From: Cenococcum geophilum 1.58
Lineage: Eukaryota > Ascomycota > Dothideomycetes > Gloniales > Gloniaceae
Direction of reading: 5' to 3'
Length of the DNA stretch: 64,000 nt
Assembly: GCA_001692895.1 (NCBI GenBank)
Contig: KV748234.1
Coordinates: 372,001 to 436,000 of the forward strand
Shown: in pieces, positions 10,070 through 21,515 of the stretch
Position numbering within the stretch: the first letter of the stretch is position 1
Layout of the letters: every line of letters begins with the position of its first letter
The notes under the pieces: generated by a model
What the model was told of the DNA's origin: nothing
The model's database searches: none
What the model saw: the letters and a program-made list of their open reading frames with translations, nothing else
Position numbers and translations under genes: made by a program

Positions 10070-12035
10070 ATGGCAGGCCTCGCTCGTCACGTTAGCAAAT
10101 ATTACCCATTGCACAAAAGCTTTCTCTAACGTCTCCAACAGATCGATCCGGATGAGTTGATCAAGAAGCTCCATGACCACCCTTCCCATCGGACAAGTCA
10201 TCATTCCAACCGTGCCGTTTCTCACACAACACCCTACTCAAGCCGCTACGCAAGCGCTACAGAGCTGTCTAAATTTCGCATTCCTCACGATGGAGCACCA
10301 GCAAATGTTGTACATCAGCTCCTCAAGGACGAATTAGATCTTGATGGAAGACCAAACTTGAACCTAGCCAGCTTCGTAGGAACATACATGGAAGAGGAAG
10401 CCGAGAAGCTTATGATTGAGAATCTTTCCAAGAATATGTCTGATGTTGATGAATATCCTGCCATGATGAGCATGCATTCTCGATGTGTATCCATCTTAGC
10501 CCATCTTTGGGGGGTTCAGAAGGGTGAAACGGCTATTGGAACAGCCACGACTGGCTCCTCGGAAGCTATTCATCTGGGCGGGCTCGCCATGAAGCGCCGC
10601 TGGCAGGAGAGGAGGAAAGCCGAAGGGAAGGATACCTCCAACCCGAACATCATCATGGGAGCCAATGCGCAGGTCGCTTTGGAGAAGTTTGCCAGGTATT
10701 TTGAAGTCGAAGCTCGAATCTTGCCGGTTAGTGTCAAGAGTCGGTATCGCCTGGATCCCGATTTGGTGAAAGAGAATATCGACGAGAATACCATTGGGAT
10801 TTTCGTTATCATGGGAAGTACATACACGGGGCATTACGAACCCGTGGAAGAAATCTCTAATATCTTGGATGAGTACGAGAAGAAGACGGGGATCGACATC
10901 CCCATCCACGTTGATGCAGCGTCAGGTGGATTCATCGCCCCGTTCTGCGGAAGCGGGGGATCGAAGTGGTAGGAGATATGCAAGTTGTATTTTCTCCGAT
11001 GGATCTACAACTAACGCCGCATGATAGGAACTTCGAATTGCCACGCGTCAAGTCGATCAACACCTCAGGCCACAAATTTGGTCTTGTGTATGCTGGTGTT
11101 GGGTAAGCCTTCAAATTATAACCTAAATCACTTGAGCAAAGGCTTAAACTGACTACGAAATTGAAAAGTTGGATAATCTTCAGAGATGAGCAGTTCCTCC
11201 CTAAACACCTAATATTCGAATTGCATTACCTTGGTGGAACGGAAGAGTCCTACACGTTGAATTTTTCACGACCCGGAGCTCAAATAATTTGCCAATATTA
11301 CAATCTGATACATCTCGGTTTCACTGGCTATCGAGCTATTATGGTTCGTGTGCTGTATGACGCTTGATTTGACTTTTTACTGATAGCTATATAGGAGAAT
11401 GCGCTTGCCAACGCGAGACTTCTCAGCCGTTCTCTTGAAGCCACGGGCTGGTATCAATGCGTTAGTTTTGTCTCCTGTTCACATTAGCTGTTGATTGATG
11501 TCCCGCCAGGTCAGCGACATCCATCGTAAGAAAGGTGATTATGTTTACGAAAAAGGAGAGAAGCCGTATACAGAGGGGCAAAGTAGTGCGGACTACAATG
11601 CCGGACTTCCGGTCGTGGCTTTCAGCCTATCCAACGAGTTTAAGAGAAAATATCCTTACGTGAAACAAGTTTCAGTCAGCAATTTGTTGCGTGCAAAGCA
11701 GTATATTATTCCGAGTATGACTTGCACAGATCTCTCCGTCATGCCTTCTCCACTGACCTGGTGCAGATTATCCACTGCCGCCAAACGAAGAAAAAACCGA
11801 GATTCTCCGGGTGGTTGTCCGAGAGTCCATGTCTATGGACCTGCTTGATAGGCTCATTTGTGACATCTGCGCTGTAACCGAGACGCTAATGAGCTCGGAT
11901 GCTGTCGATCTCGCCGCCTGGCAGCCGGCATCTGCGAGCATCGAGAAGCAGCACTCGAGCCGTGGCGTGGAATCGAAGAATCGATATCTTGCGAATCGGC
12001 CAATGGACGATGGCGTACACCGATCGGTCTGTTAG
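10070..12035 (+). CDS. Glutamate decarboxylase (PLP-dependent)
   Basis: It converts L-glutamate to GABA and CO2 with pyridoxal phosphate, in the cytosol, feeding the GABA shunt used in stress and carbon/nitrogen balance. Seven exons: 10070-10090, 10142-10968, 11028-11102, 11169-11343, 11395-11460, 11510-11714, 11767-12035, giving 545 aa, the normal size. The ATG at 10070 starts MAGLARH; its 51-nt intron joins IDPDELIKKL in phase. Visible family motifs are PYSSRYAS and KFRIPHDGAPA near the N-terminus, TATTGSSEAIHLGGLAMKRR and then IPIHVDAASGGFIAPF (Asp about 266, contacts the PLP ring). SINTSGHKFG follows, with Lys about 299 as the Schiff-base lysine. Then come WIIFRDE, FELHYLGGTEESYTLNFSRP and GYRAIM, where the intron donor is the weak GTTCGT. 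The C-terminus (about 30-40 residues after LMSSDAVDLAAWQ) is variable and ends HRSVC. Splice phases agree throughout. Identity is secure. Confidence 0.93.
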
Positions 12036-13608
12036 GTCCTTGTGCGGCGCGGCTTGCAAGGCGATGTGATCCAAGACGGTCTCTACTATGAAAGCAAAGT
12101 CTCTAATGCGAGGTGGGGAGCTGGAGGGTGGGCTGGATCTAGGCGGAGGCGCCGATGACGGCGGGCCGGTGGCATTGCGGCATCATGAAACTAGAGGCTT
12201 ACGAGTACACATTTGCCGAGTGTTGATGGTGGTGGTGGTGGCTGCAGACACATTGCCGAGCAACGGATAGTGGATCGTGATCTTCGGGCGTGATGAAACA
12301 AGAAAAACAAATATCAAGGAGAGTGTTCCATGCAAGCCTAAACGTAAAATGCGAAAAGCGCCCATAGCGTAGATATAACAAGGCCGACTTTTCGATCAGC
12401 CGAAGCTAGCGCTATGCTCTTTTTCTAAGTTCCATCGAAGGCCCCAACGAAGCACCATGATCGGCTTCACAAGCGCAGGTCAGAGGCAAGGCCCCTGTTT
12501 GCCCGCAACTCCAACACCCTCGTGGCCACTCTGTGCCACTGGCGCGGAATCCTCCGCATGGGCCATGATATTTGCTTCCAGGGCCTCGGGCTTGGAACAA
12601 GATAAGCGAACATGGCGTTCGATCTCCAGATCTGGCATGGCACTTTTTGCCATCGCCTGCGCATCGACACTGCAAAACCCTGCTAAACCCCAGCAGACGT
12701 CTCGCATAAGCCGGCCTTTGGGTGTCGTCAGCCCACCCATCGTGGCCTGTCATAGCCCCTTACTCTGTCCGACCACGAAAGCGACCTTGGCACTAGCAAT
12801 GATGCGTGTCAGCCCACGCCTCCACCCACTAGCCTCGTCGTATCAGCCATTCCAGTGTGCTCTCACGGCCTCTCAGCTCGACGCCGGACGGCTCGCGTTT
12901 CTGGCAAGACGCTGCGTTGCCGCTTTCGGTGTCACCTGCAGGCTGGCACCTGTCCGGCAAAGCTGTTTAGCCTGCCGTGGTGGCATCACTCGGCGTTCGA
13001 GGAAGGTGGGCGATGCACCTCGTGCCTGCGGTGGCTAGACAGCTAGGAGGATCGAGGCGAGGATATCTTCACTTTCGAGGGAATAGAGTCTGCGCAAGAG
13101 GCGGGGGGCGCAAAGGGCTTGACCTACCATGTTAGCTTGACCCGTAGTGTTTTTGATTTTGAGGGCTTGATGGTGCTCTTTAGCGCGGCTGTCAAAGGCC
13201 TTCTGCCGTTTCTGCGTTGTCTTGATCCAGGTGGGCATTCTGGGGAATTTTGCCTCTTTTTCCTATTGCGAAAGAGAGGCGCGACTCTCTAAGTCTACTG
13301 TTTAAAGACGACGCAATTCCTCCTTTACTCTGTTTTTAATCTACTTCGTGTGCGTCAGGACCTGGGAACATACTAAACATCGTCAATGTCATGACGTTCC
13401 ATTCTGTTTTCATGCTCTTCCGGACCTGACATCTGCTCTTTTCTTTATTCGTACTCTTATCAGTCTCCAAGTCTCCTGTCTTCATCCTGGAACGTCCAGC
13501 CCAAACTTAATCTTATGCTGTCTAGCTACGTTTTGCCTGCCCAGCTTTGCCTCTTCAGCGGCCTAAATAAGCCATCCTAGCCGGGTCAAGGAACCCTGCC
13601 TGTCAGCC
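12036..13608. other. Long intergenic region upstream of CRY-DASH, no supported gene
   Basis: About 1.6 kb. The middle is GC-rich and leaves open frames on both strands, the longest at 12457-13038 (+), but these are shadow-like Ala/Arg/Ser-rich readings with no domain. 13260-13608 is pyrimidine-rich and probably contains the promoter and 5' leader of the photolyase-family gene. Confidence 0.45.
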
Positions 13609-15925
13609 ATGCCAGGCGCATCGCCACCTCTAGCTACCCCACGAATCCTCATTTACATCCTGCGCTACGACCTTCGTCTCTCTGATAACCCCATATTTTA
13701 CGACCTTTCGCGACTCGCCAAACCCGCACCCACGTACAAAGTAGCCTCAGCGTACGACCCGCCCTCACCACCAATATGCCACTCGCATTCGCCGCCCAAG
13801 CCGAGCGCATCAAAATGGACGCAGACGGAGAGAAACGATGTCCCGGCTCTTGCAGAGGCTTTGGGGGTAACCCATCTGCTGCCGTTGTATATTTTCCCCG
13901 CGAATCAGGTTGAAGTGTCCGGATTTCTTTCTCCCTCCTCCGACTTAACAGCGCAAAAACCCAAATCACCATACCCAGAAGCCAGAAGTCGTATAGGAAA
14001 CTTCTGGCGCACCGGCCCGCACCGCGCTGCTTTTATTGCAGAAAGCGTATGGGACCTAAAACAGGAGCTTGAAGCGTTAGAATGTGGAACCAGTGTCGTG
14101 GTGAGGGTCGGAATGGTCAGGGATGCCGTGGAGAACATCGTTTCTTGGTTCGCTGGCGAAGTTGATGATGGTGGCGAAAGCGGAGAAAGAAGAGAAGGAG
14201 AGCATGCAAAAGTGGTGGGGGTGTGGATGACATCTGTAGAAGGTACAGAGGAAAAGAAGGACGAGAGAGACGTGAGGCAAATTGCGAAGAAGAGGGGTTT
14301 CGAATTTAGGGCTTGGATGGATGAGAAGTACTTCGTCGACGAGTGAGTAACTTGCTAACTCTCTAGTATCAACTCCCTTATCCACCAGTGCCTCCTTGTC
14401 TTCTATCGCACACGATCCACATCTTATCTTGAAGCCAAACTAACCTCATAATTCTAGCCGTGATCTCCCTTTTACAGATATTTCCGACCTCCCAAACGTT
14501 TATACTACGCACCGCAAGTCCCTTGAACCGCTCAGCGACCGCCCCCGCAGCGCCCTTCGCACACCCACCCGTCTTCCGCCCCTCCCCGCATTTATTCCGC
14601 CCCAACCCGCACCCTTTAGCATCCCCTCAACCCTGGAGGCCCTCAAATCCGCTCTTCTCGCCCCTTTGAATGCCGATCCTTCTCTCGGGCTCCCCACACC
14701 CCCACGATGGCCCCCTGGCGCAGAATCAGCGCATCCATTCACCGGCGGCGAGCGCGCGGCAAATGCTCGCCTCAAGAACCTGATTTCCAGTGGCGCCATG
14801 TCACGATACAAAGACACGCGTAATGGGATGTTAGGGACTGATTTTAGCACTAAGCTGTCCGCCTACCTCGCCTTTGGCTGCCTAACGGCTCGGCAAGTCC
14901 ACTGGGCCTTGATAGACTTCGAGGTCGGCGGTGGCCGCGATGGAATAAATGCCGTGGGATTTGGAAAAGGAGAGAATGACGGGACCAAGGCGGTAAGGTT
15001 CGAACTGCTGTGGAGGGATTACATGCGTCTCTGTGCAAGGAAGTTTGGACCTCGATTGTTCCATGTGGATGGATTCCGGGGCGCAGGGACTGAGAGCGTC
15101 GAAGGTAGCGAACCGATGGCGGAAACGGAGAGGATGAGTTTCACCGAGGGGGATGGCGGTGGGAAAGTCGGGAACAAAGCTGGTAGTGCGACGTCACAGC
15201 CGCAACAAAAGCGCTGGAAGTACCTTGGCAAGAGCAGCGGCGCGGGCGATGATCCGATAAAGACGCGTGACATCTTCGTCAGATTCCTCAGCGGTACGAC
15301 CGGGATGGGCCTTATTGACGCCTCTCAGCGTGAGCTGTTTCTCACCGGCTACACGTCAAACAGAGCGCGGCAGAATGTGGCGAGTTTCTTGACTGCACAT
15401 CTAGGAATTGACTGGCGGCTTGGCGCAGAGTGGTACGAGAGTATGCTGATTGACTACGACGCTGCAAATAACTGGGGTAATTGGCAGTATGTCGCCGGTG
15501 TCGGGAATGATCCCAGGCAAGGCCGTGTATTCAATCCGGTGAAACAGGCGCTGGAGTATGACCCCAATGGGGATTACGTCAGAGCTTGGGTTGGGGAGCT
15601 GAGGAGTGTTAATCTGAGGGGTGGAAAGGATGGAGAGGTGGACCAGGAGAAATTAATGGGTGTTTTCCAGGCCTGGAGATTGAAAGAGACAGAGAAAGAG
15701 AAATTAGGACTAAGGTCGTTGGATTGGGTGGAATGGCCTTTAGTACGCATACCATTCTCTATCGGTCGAGTAAGGGGAAATGATGGCGGTGGTGATAGCA
15801 AAAGAGGTAGAGGTAGGGGTGGGTACCGAGGACGTGGGAAGGGGCGAGGGTCAAGGAGATCAAGTGATATGGATAAGGCCGGAAGGATGGCTGGAGGTAA
15901 CGAATTAAATGGTGGAGATGCTTAA
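13609..15925 (+). CDS. Cryptochrome DASH (cryptochrome/photolyase family)
   Basis: CRY-DASH proteins bind FAD and a folate antenna, absorb blue/UV-A light and repair cyclobutane dimers in single-stranded DNA; some fungal ones also modulate light signalling. Exons 13609-14342 and 14458-15925 flank a 115-nt intron (GTGAGT...CTAAC...TTCTAG), giving 733 aa. The ATG at 13609 is followed at once by ILIYILRYDLRLSDNPIFYD, the start of the photolyase alpha/beta domain. Motifs include FWRTGPHRAAFIAESV, FTGGERAANARLKNLI, SRYKDTRNGMLGTDFSTKLS and AYLAFGCLTARQVHWAL. Then come RFELLWRDYMRL, QRELFLTGYTSNRARQNVAS and the CRY-DASH signature SMLIDYDAANNWGNWQYVAG followed by VGNDPR. Residues about 690-712 form an Arg/Gly-rich tail (GRGRGGYRGRGKGRG), known in other fungal CRY-DASH and suggestive of RNA binding. 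Acidic and Gly-rich insertions (about residues 180-205 and 470-520) are not part of the conserved fold. Confidence 0.93.
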
Positions 15926-16370
15926 GATATAATGGTCGTTTTCTCTGAGCCTTATAGGGTGCTGGGTGTCCTTCCAGGGTAAGCGTTGATTTCAATATCC
16001 TTGAGTTTGAGCGATTTCCTGGTGTTGGCGATACTTTAGGATATTCCCGGTGTTAGGTGGTGGATTTTTGAGTACGGAGAAGAGCAGCTCCCCAAGATGG
16101 TATTGCATGGCGACAATAATTAAGTTATGGATAGACATGGAAAGAAAAGTTAAATCATACCATTCATATGTTGCTGAGAGACCATCGTAGCGACGTGGAC
16201 GGTCCATATCTATCGAGACTTTAACAAGATAATGCGACTACATGTGGAAGCACTCCCCGGTGGTTTATCACAAGGAAGGGCGGTTCTGCCTCTATCCATT
16301 AACTGCAGTATGATTCTATACGAAATGACGCTGCGTAATTCTAATACACTAGTTGTAAAACCTACTGGAT
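15926..16370. other. Convergent 3' region between CRY-DASH and ferroportin gene
   Basis: These 445 bp separate two convergent gene ends. No gene is seen; the open frames on the minus strand are shadows. Confidence 0.5.
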
Positions 16371-18455
16371 TCACTTGCCCCTCCATGTGGCGAGCCAATT
16401 CCAATGGACCAAATGACCTCTCTCCCTCCTCGCCCACCACCCAAACATTAGCGAACTTACCCCCACAGCCCCTACACTTCCAAGCGCTAGCCATGAAAAC
16501 TGCTCAGGGTGACTCCAGATCGCCGCACCAACATGGTGGCTTAGCCCAAACAAACTGACGAACGCTATCTCGGTCCCCGCATAGGATGAGCGATGATGAG
16601 CGGGGACTCGAGCTTGAGCAAGTTGCTGGGTTGAAAGTGAAAAGAGACCACGGCCAAGTCGGGAGGCGGAGAGGAGAAACAGAAGAGAAAGGGTAAGAAA
16701 GGGATGAGAAGTCAGTGTCGGTGAGGAGGAGCTAGGAGGGATGGGATAGGCGAGCGTATGTGTAAGATAGTAGAGGAGGGGTAGGGTAGGGGCCTTCAGG
16801 AACAATCAATTGGATGCTAAGAGGAGGAATTAGGGGAAGCACGGGAGAGCTTACGAGAGTCAAGAACATTTCAAAGACGCCCCAGAGACCGAGGCGTATA
16901 ACGCCTGCGTTGACATCGAGCCTCGTATCATCTTTGCGAATTAGGTCGTCCGCATCAATATCAGAGTCCGTATCAGATAGAACCTCCTCTTCACCTTGCT
17001 GGGGCACATTCATTAGCCTGTGTGATCCCGCAGATGTAGTTGGGCATAGTCTGCGGACTGCAACCGGCGCTAGGAAGGTACTTCCGATTTCAAACGCAGA
17101 GCTTGCTGCTTCCGCTATAGTTACAACTTTCAAGGAGTACCCGGAGTTCAGCAGAAATACGATTACTATTCCGGTGACGGATAGCATAGATGAGTGCAAC
17201 ATGGACATAGTCATCGAAGGGACCCAGACTTCTGTTGAGAAGAAAAGTTTGAGGCTAGGGATGTAGTTATTCCACCAGTTTGAGATGCTGTCTAGCCAGG
17301 CTTGGAGTAGCGTAGCTCTAGGAGGACGAGAGAAGGACTACTAAAGTTCTCTTTCAGAATCAAATTCGACAAGTGAAGGCAGTTTGGGTTGCCTCAAAGC
17401 ATCGCACTGATCCCAGAGCGACCTCGCTGACCAGATTTCCGGGCCCAAACTAATCATATTCGTTGCTGCTATGGCGGCAACGCCGAATCTAACCGATGGA
17501 ACCACAGAAATAAGGCCTGAGATAGCAATTGGGGCTATGAGTTTGGAAATCATATCGATCATGGCCATGGTGGCGTTGACTTGTGTGAGTGTAAAACGTA
17601 TAGGCCCAGTCTCAAGCGCCAAAGCAGGGACCCAGTCGCGCTCTATAGAGATCACATTGGCTTTCCGTGCTAGGTTCTCGGAAATACCCAAGGCCAGGAC
17701 GACGATAAAAATAATTGTTTTGGCTACCTGTCGACCTGAGTCGGGTGTCATGCCGCCGACTCAGTTACCTACTCCTTGACTCGGTCACCGACTCAGTCAC
17801 CGACTCCCTATTACGTACCCCCCCCCCTGTACCTGCATCTACCTTATGTATATATAGCCTCTTTTTCTTCATAGATCAATCGACACACGAGTTCTTCTTT
17901 TCTCACAATCGGTGCACGGACTTCCGATTGACACTACCCCATGCAAAGCAGCGTCTGTTTCATCGCTGGTTTCGTTGGTATTGACATCCCGTATACGAAG
18001 TTTGGTTTTGGGACCCTCTACGATGAGAAACCAACCTAGGCAGGAAAACACAATCGCACATCGGTTCACTATGATAGTAGTAAGAAGTGTCCGCAGACGC
18101 GATGGGGCTTGATCGATCCACCGGCCCAGAGCAGACGCAAAGCATATTGCGGCGAGATTTATTGTAATGCCACTTGAGGAGTGTTAGCCTGATTGTTTAG
18201 AACAGGGTCTCATTAGTAGAAAATAACGCTTACACGAAAGATGCAGCTCTCAGGCCTCCAGGGTATGCGGCAGCGGTAAATAGAATCTACGATGTGGCCA
18301 GTTAAGATGAGGCCCTCAAATATTTTAAAAGGCAGATTTAATCACACAGCAGCGAATTCGTATGCTCTTGCATTCTAGGTTGACAGCGTATGACAGAGGT
18401 ATAATGTATACGCTTGACCCCTATTCATCTCATTCTGATGTCGTTCGTACGACAT
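16371..18455 (-). pseudogene. Ferroportin-family (SLC40) metal transporter with three in-frame nonsense codons
   Basis: Ferroportins export Fe(II) or related metals through a 12-helix MFS-like channel. Five exons: 18348-18455, 18234-18286, 17938-18172, 16855-17727, 16371-16793 (564 codons), all splice phases agreeing. N-terminal LYLCHTLST-(stop)-NARAYEFAA matches the conserved LSTWN-R-FEF motif. ILFTAAAYPGG, CFASALGRWIDQAPSRL and ANVISIERDWVPALA with a following NATMAMIDMISKLIAPIAIS are typical. The C-terminus holds FSLSTQQLAQARVPAHHRSS, YAGTEIAFVSLFGL and HPEQFSWLALGSVG. Codon 27 (18375-18377) is TAG where Trp is conserved, and codons 261-262 (17338-17343) are TAG TAG in the central loop. 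TGG to TAG and CAG to TAG are both CpA-to-TpA changes, as RIP makes. No intron removes them in frame. The rest of the gene is open. Either a young pseudogene or sequencing errors. Confidence 0.85.
17728..17937 (-). other. Enlarged ferroportin intron with short tandem repeats
   Basis: At 210 nt this intron is three to four times the size of its neighbours (59-61 nt in the same gene). It contains imperfect repeats of a GACTCGGTCACC-like unit at about 17757-17808 and a run of nine C's at about 17819-17827. Borders are GTAGTG and GACAG on the minus strand. Confidence 0.6.
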
Positions 18456-19339
18456 ATCCCGTTAGAGATAGACTTTACCAAAGACTTCATTGATTGGTTA
18501 GAGGAATAGAATCAGAAATAAAGGTCAATAATATGGGTTGCATAACGAAGTATGTGGGGGTGGTGAGTTGCATTGCACAGCTGAAGTTATTATAAGAACG
18601 TGGCTAGCTTTTGCTGACAGTTCAAGCCACAGCTAATGGACATTGGTTTTTGGGGCGCAACGAAGAAGGCTTGTGAAACGTCGACTGCCCACGCAGCGTC
18701 GCTGGGATGCTGACGTGTATGCTGATGATGAAGAATTTAGGGGCTGAAAATACTGTTCAGCATCTTCTTGCATCCTATTGAAAAGCCTTGCTGATCACGC
18801 CGATCAAATTTCTCCAATTTGCAGCCAGCCCAAGGCAGGCAGCAACACGTTGGTGACCGTGCCTGGTTTCACATATGATTGCATGTAAGATCTCACTATC
18901 GCGAATTAAGTTAAGTTGTGCATCGCCGACTGCACGTCAGTTAGAGTCCTCAGTTATCACCGTAAATCTGAACAGACTTGGGCATGTCTGCGGACGCTTT
19001 AAAGACCTGTGGGTACCTAGGTATGACAGCTTCCATGATAGGATTTTAGTGTTGCAGTGAACGGTCGACGTTGCGTAAATGGTGGAGAGACGCCGTATAA
19101 TTAAAGATTTAGATAGGCCTAACGCAGGTGATAGGGTTGTGACGATCGGCATGGTTATGACGGTTCCTAACAAATTTCGTCTGTGCGCAGTTTTGATGTT
19201 CAAAACCGTCATAACACTGCGCAATATCGAGTCCAGCGGCTTCTACGAAAATGGCGCTACTTCACAATTAATACTTACCCAAGTCTCTCAGAAGACGAAT
19301 TATCTGTAAATTCTTGCTTCTAGAATACTACTAACCACA
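18456..19339. other. Divergent intergenic region between ferroportin gene and the hydrolase at 19340
   Basis: No gene seen. A 12-bp inverted repeat (GTTATGACGGTT at 19154-19165 and its complement at 19204-19215) could form a hairpin. Promoters of both flanking genes are expected here. Confidence 0.45.
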
Positions 19340-20323
19340 ATGTCTTCCCCCGCTCCTGTTTTATCGGTTGAGTCCCGGACTTACCCAGCACCTCTCATTT
19401 TCCCCTCTACCTCCACACACACGCACACTCTCATCGTGCTCCACGGTCGTGGCTCTAACGCCGCCAATTTTAGTACCAGCTTCTTATCAGCCCGCACCTC
19501 CTCCAACCATACTTTGCAACAGCTTTTCCCGGGTCTAAAGTTTATCTTTCCAACGGCTAAGAAGCGGCGCGCGGTGCGATATAATCGGTCATGGATAAAC
19601 CAGTGGTTCGATAACTACTCACTGGAAGACCCCGCGAAGAGGCAAGAACTTGTGTATGATGGGTTGCGGGAAAGCGCGGGCTTCATACACGAGCTGATGA
19701 GGTTGGAGCTAGAAATTGTTGGAGCGAGGAACGTGGTCTTAGCGGGATTGAGCCAAGGTTGTGCTATGGGATTACATGCTTTGCTCAGCTTTGAGGGAGA
19801 TGGGGAACAAGGAAGTGATTCCAGTGCGGGTCCGGAAGGGCACGACGGTTCTACAAGAAACGGGGAAGCCACGCCTCTTGGAGGGTTTATTGGAATGAGC
19901 GGATGGCTTCCTCTGGCGCATGACATCAGCGAGGAGGCATGGCCGGCCCACGTTTGCGAGGATGAGGACTTTTTCGCGAATGATGAAGGTCCCAGAGAGG
20001 TAGATACTCCTGAAAAAAGACAGATTCGTGCTGCAAACGTCGTTAGGGACATTGTGGACCTCACTGCTTTATCTCCGGAAAGCAACAAATCTCCGTGCTT
20101 TGCTCGAACTCCAGTATTTCTGGGCCACGGAATGGGCGATGGCAAAGTTAATATTTGTTTAGGTGAGCGTGCATACAGAATCCTTGAACGGCTTGAAATT
20201 CCAGTGACCTGGAAAACATACGACTTCGGGCACTGGTGGAAGGAGCCTGAAGAAATTGATGACATCGTCTCATTCCTGCGAGAGAAAGTTGGGATGCAGA
20301 TGATGAATGAAGTATGTGAATAG
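19340..20323 (+). CDS. Acyl-protein thioesterase / carboxylesterase-like alpha/beta hydrolase
   Basis: A single exon encodes 327 aa in the phospholipase/carboxylesterase family that includes acyl-protein thioesterases, which hydrolyse thioester or ester bonds of fatty acyl groups. The ATG at 19340 has an A at -3 (ACCACAATG). The oxyanion-side motif LIVLHGRGSNAANF begins near residue 30, and the nucleophile elbow GLSQGCAMG (Ser near residue 136) is intact. The acid lies in HGMGDGKV, where Asp aligns with the catalytic Asp. The His is in TYDFGHWWKEPEEIDDI. An acidic Gly/Ser-rich insert (about 150-175) and a charged insert (about 205-225) make it longer than APT1 (about 230 aa). Filamentous fungi carry several such paralogues; the substrate is unknown. 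It lies about 1.2 kb from a true APT1 gene (21516-22436). Confidence 0.85.
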   Translation: MSSPAPVLSVESRTYPAPLIFPSTSTHTHTLIVLHGRGSNAANFSTSFLSARTSSNHTLQQLFPGLKFIFPTAKKRRAVRYNRSWINQWFDNYSLEDPAKRQELVYDGLRESAGFIHELMRLELEIVGARNVVLAGLSQGCAMGLHALLSFEGDGEQGSDSSAGPEGHDGSTRNGEATPLGGFIGMSGWLPLAHDISEEAWPAHVCEDEDFFANDEGPREVDTPEKRQIRAANVVRDIVDLTALSPESNKSPCFARTPVFLGHGMGDGKVNICLGERAYRILERLEIPVTWKTYDFGHWWKEPEEIDDIVSFLREKVGMQMMNEVCE

Positions 20324-21515
20324 GATCAGAGTATAGTTTACAGGCCGAGAAACAGAATAGTTACTAGTGCTCATGGGAGCTGGCTATTTCTTCGTCCACC
20401 AATACGATCTTCGGACCTTCGAAATTCGGAGGGTTTTTCAATTCGCCGGGCTCTGAGCCTTTAGCCCCCAATACGCTGCCAACATGGGCCGTTTATTCGA
20501 CCAGTTAACCTGACGGTACATTAATACCTAGTGGGTGCGTTTGTGTATTTGGCAACCGACTTGAGGCTCATACACGCGGTACTCTTCTGAGGTTAGTTCT
20601 AGCTGGGATGCTGTACTCAACCCCGTTTACAAGACGACGGGAAGCGTCCAAATCAGGACGTCATGTGCTTCCCCGGGTCAACGACTCGCGCAGTAGTATA
20701 GGTTCCTATATAGGCTTAGCTACATACAGAGCTCTCGTAGAGCCTTACGCAGAGCCGCGTAAAGAGATTTGTATAAAGCCTTTCTACGTAAAGCTTACAT
20801 TTAGACATATTCTTAAAGGCCTTATGGACGACTTTGAGTAGAGCTTCATGCAGAGCCTCCCTACATAAAGCTTGGTGCAGAGCCTTACTACGCAGTGCTT
20901 TTGTATTTGCGTTCTTTCCTAAAAGCTTTATAGAAAGCTTTATGTAGAGCTTTCGAATCGAATCTCAAGGGAGACACTCACTTGAATACCCCTCCATTGC
21001 ATAGCCAGTCACCGCGTGGCCGTAGAGCTTCTAAGTCCACCTGTACATAGATCTGGCCAATGGGTGCATCAGGATTCTATTGGGAAACCCTGGCACCAAA
21101 GACTTAAGAATGGCGTCAACATATCTCATATTCCACTTTAGTGGTGTGATATTAATAGGTATACATAAGTACCCAGTTGAACTTAAGAGGTCGGGAACGG
21201 ATATCGCCGTCTGCACCGCCGTGATCCGCAAGCATCCAAGTGGCTTTACTCGGCAAGCATTTAGAAGCCCTCGCTGGAGTCTTAATGATTTCGCCCTGAT
21301 AGGTCACTTCCAGTTGAAACATTAATAAGTGGTACATTAGCACTTAGAATAAAAGCTTAAGTCATGCCTCTATTGCTCATTAACATAAACGTGTTAGTCG
21401 TAGTTATCTACCTATAGTTCTTGGATGCTTCTTGAACGCCACAATACAGACAAAGACTAAAGACAATATCATCGATATGACTGTAATAAGCCCAGTTGTG
21501 CGAAAACTGGTGAAG
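20324..21515. other. Intergenic with a degenerate short-repeat island
   Basis: Both flanking genes point their 3' ends here. Within about 20690-20960, variants of a short motif (TACGTAGAGCTTT / GTAGAGCCTTACGCAGAGC) recur many times, with AGAGC and AAGCT spaced by about 10-20 bp. A related island in opposite orientation lies at 24700-25040. Frames at 20608-20841 and 21080-21325 show no domain. Confidence 0.5.

Noticed and set aside
12457..13038. 193-codon open frame on the plus strand
   Set aside because: GC-rich stretch with competing frames on both strands, Ala/Ser/Arg/Cys-rich composition, no domain and no splice context; likely non-coding upstream DNA.
19154..19215. 12-bp inverted repeat as a regulatory hairpin or MITE
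   Set aside because: Too short and single; no flanking duplication or terminator context.
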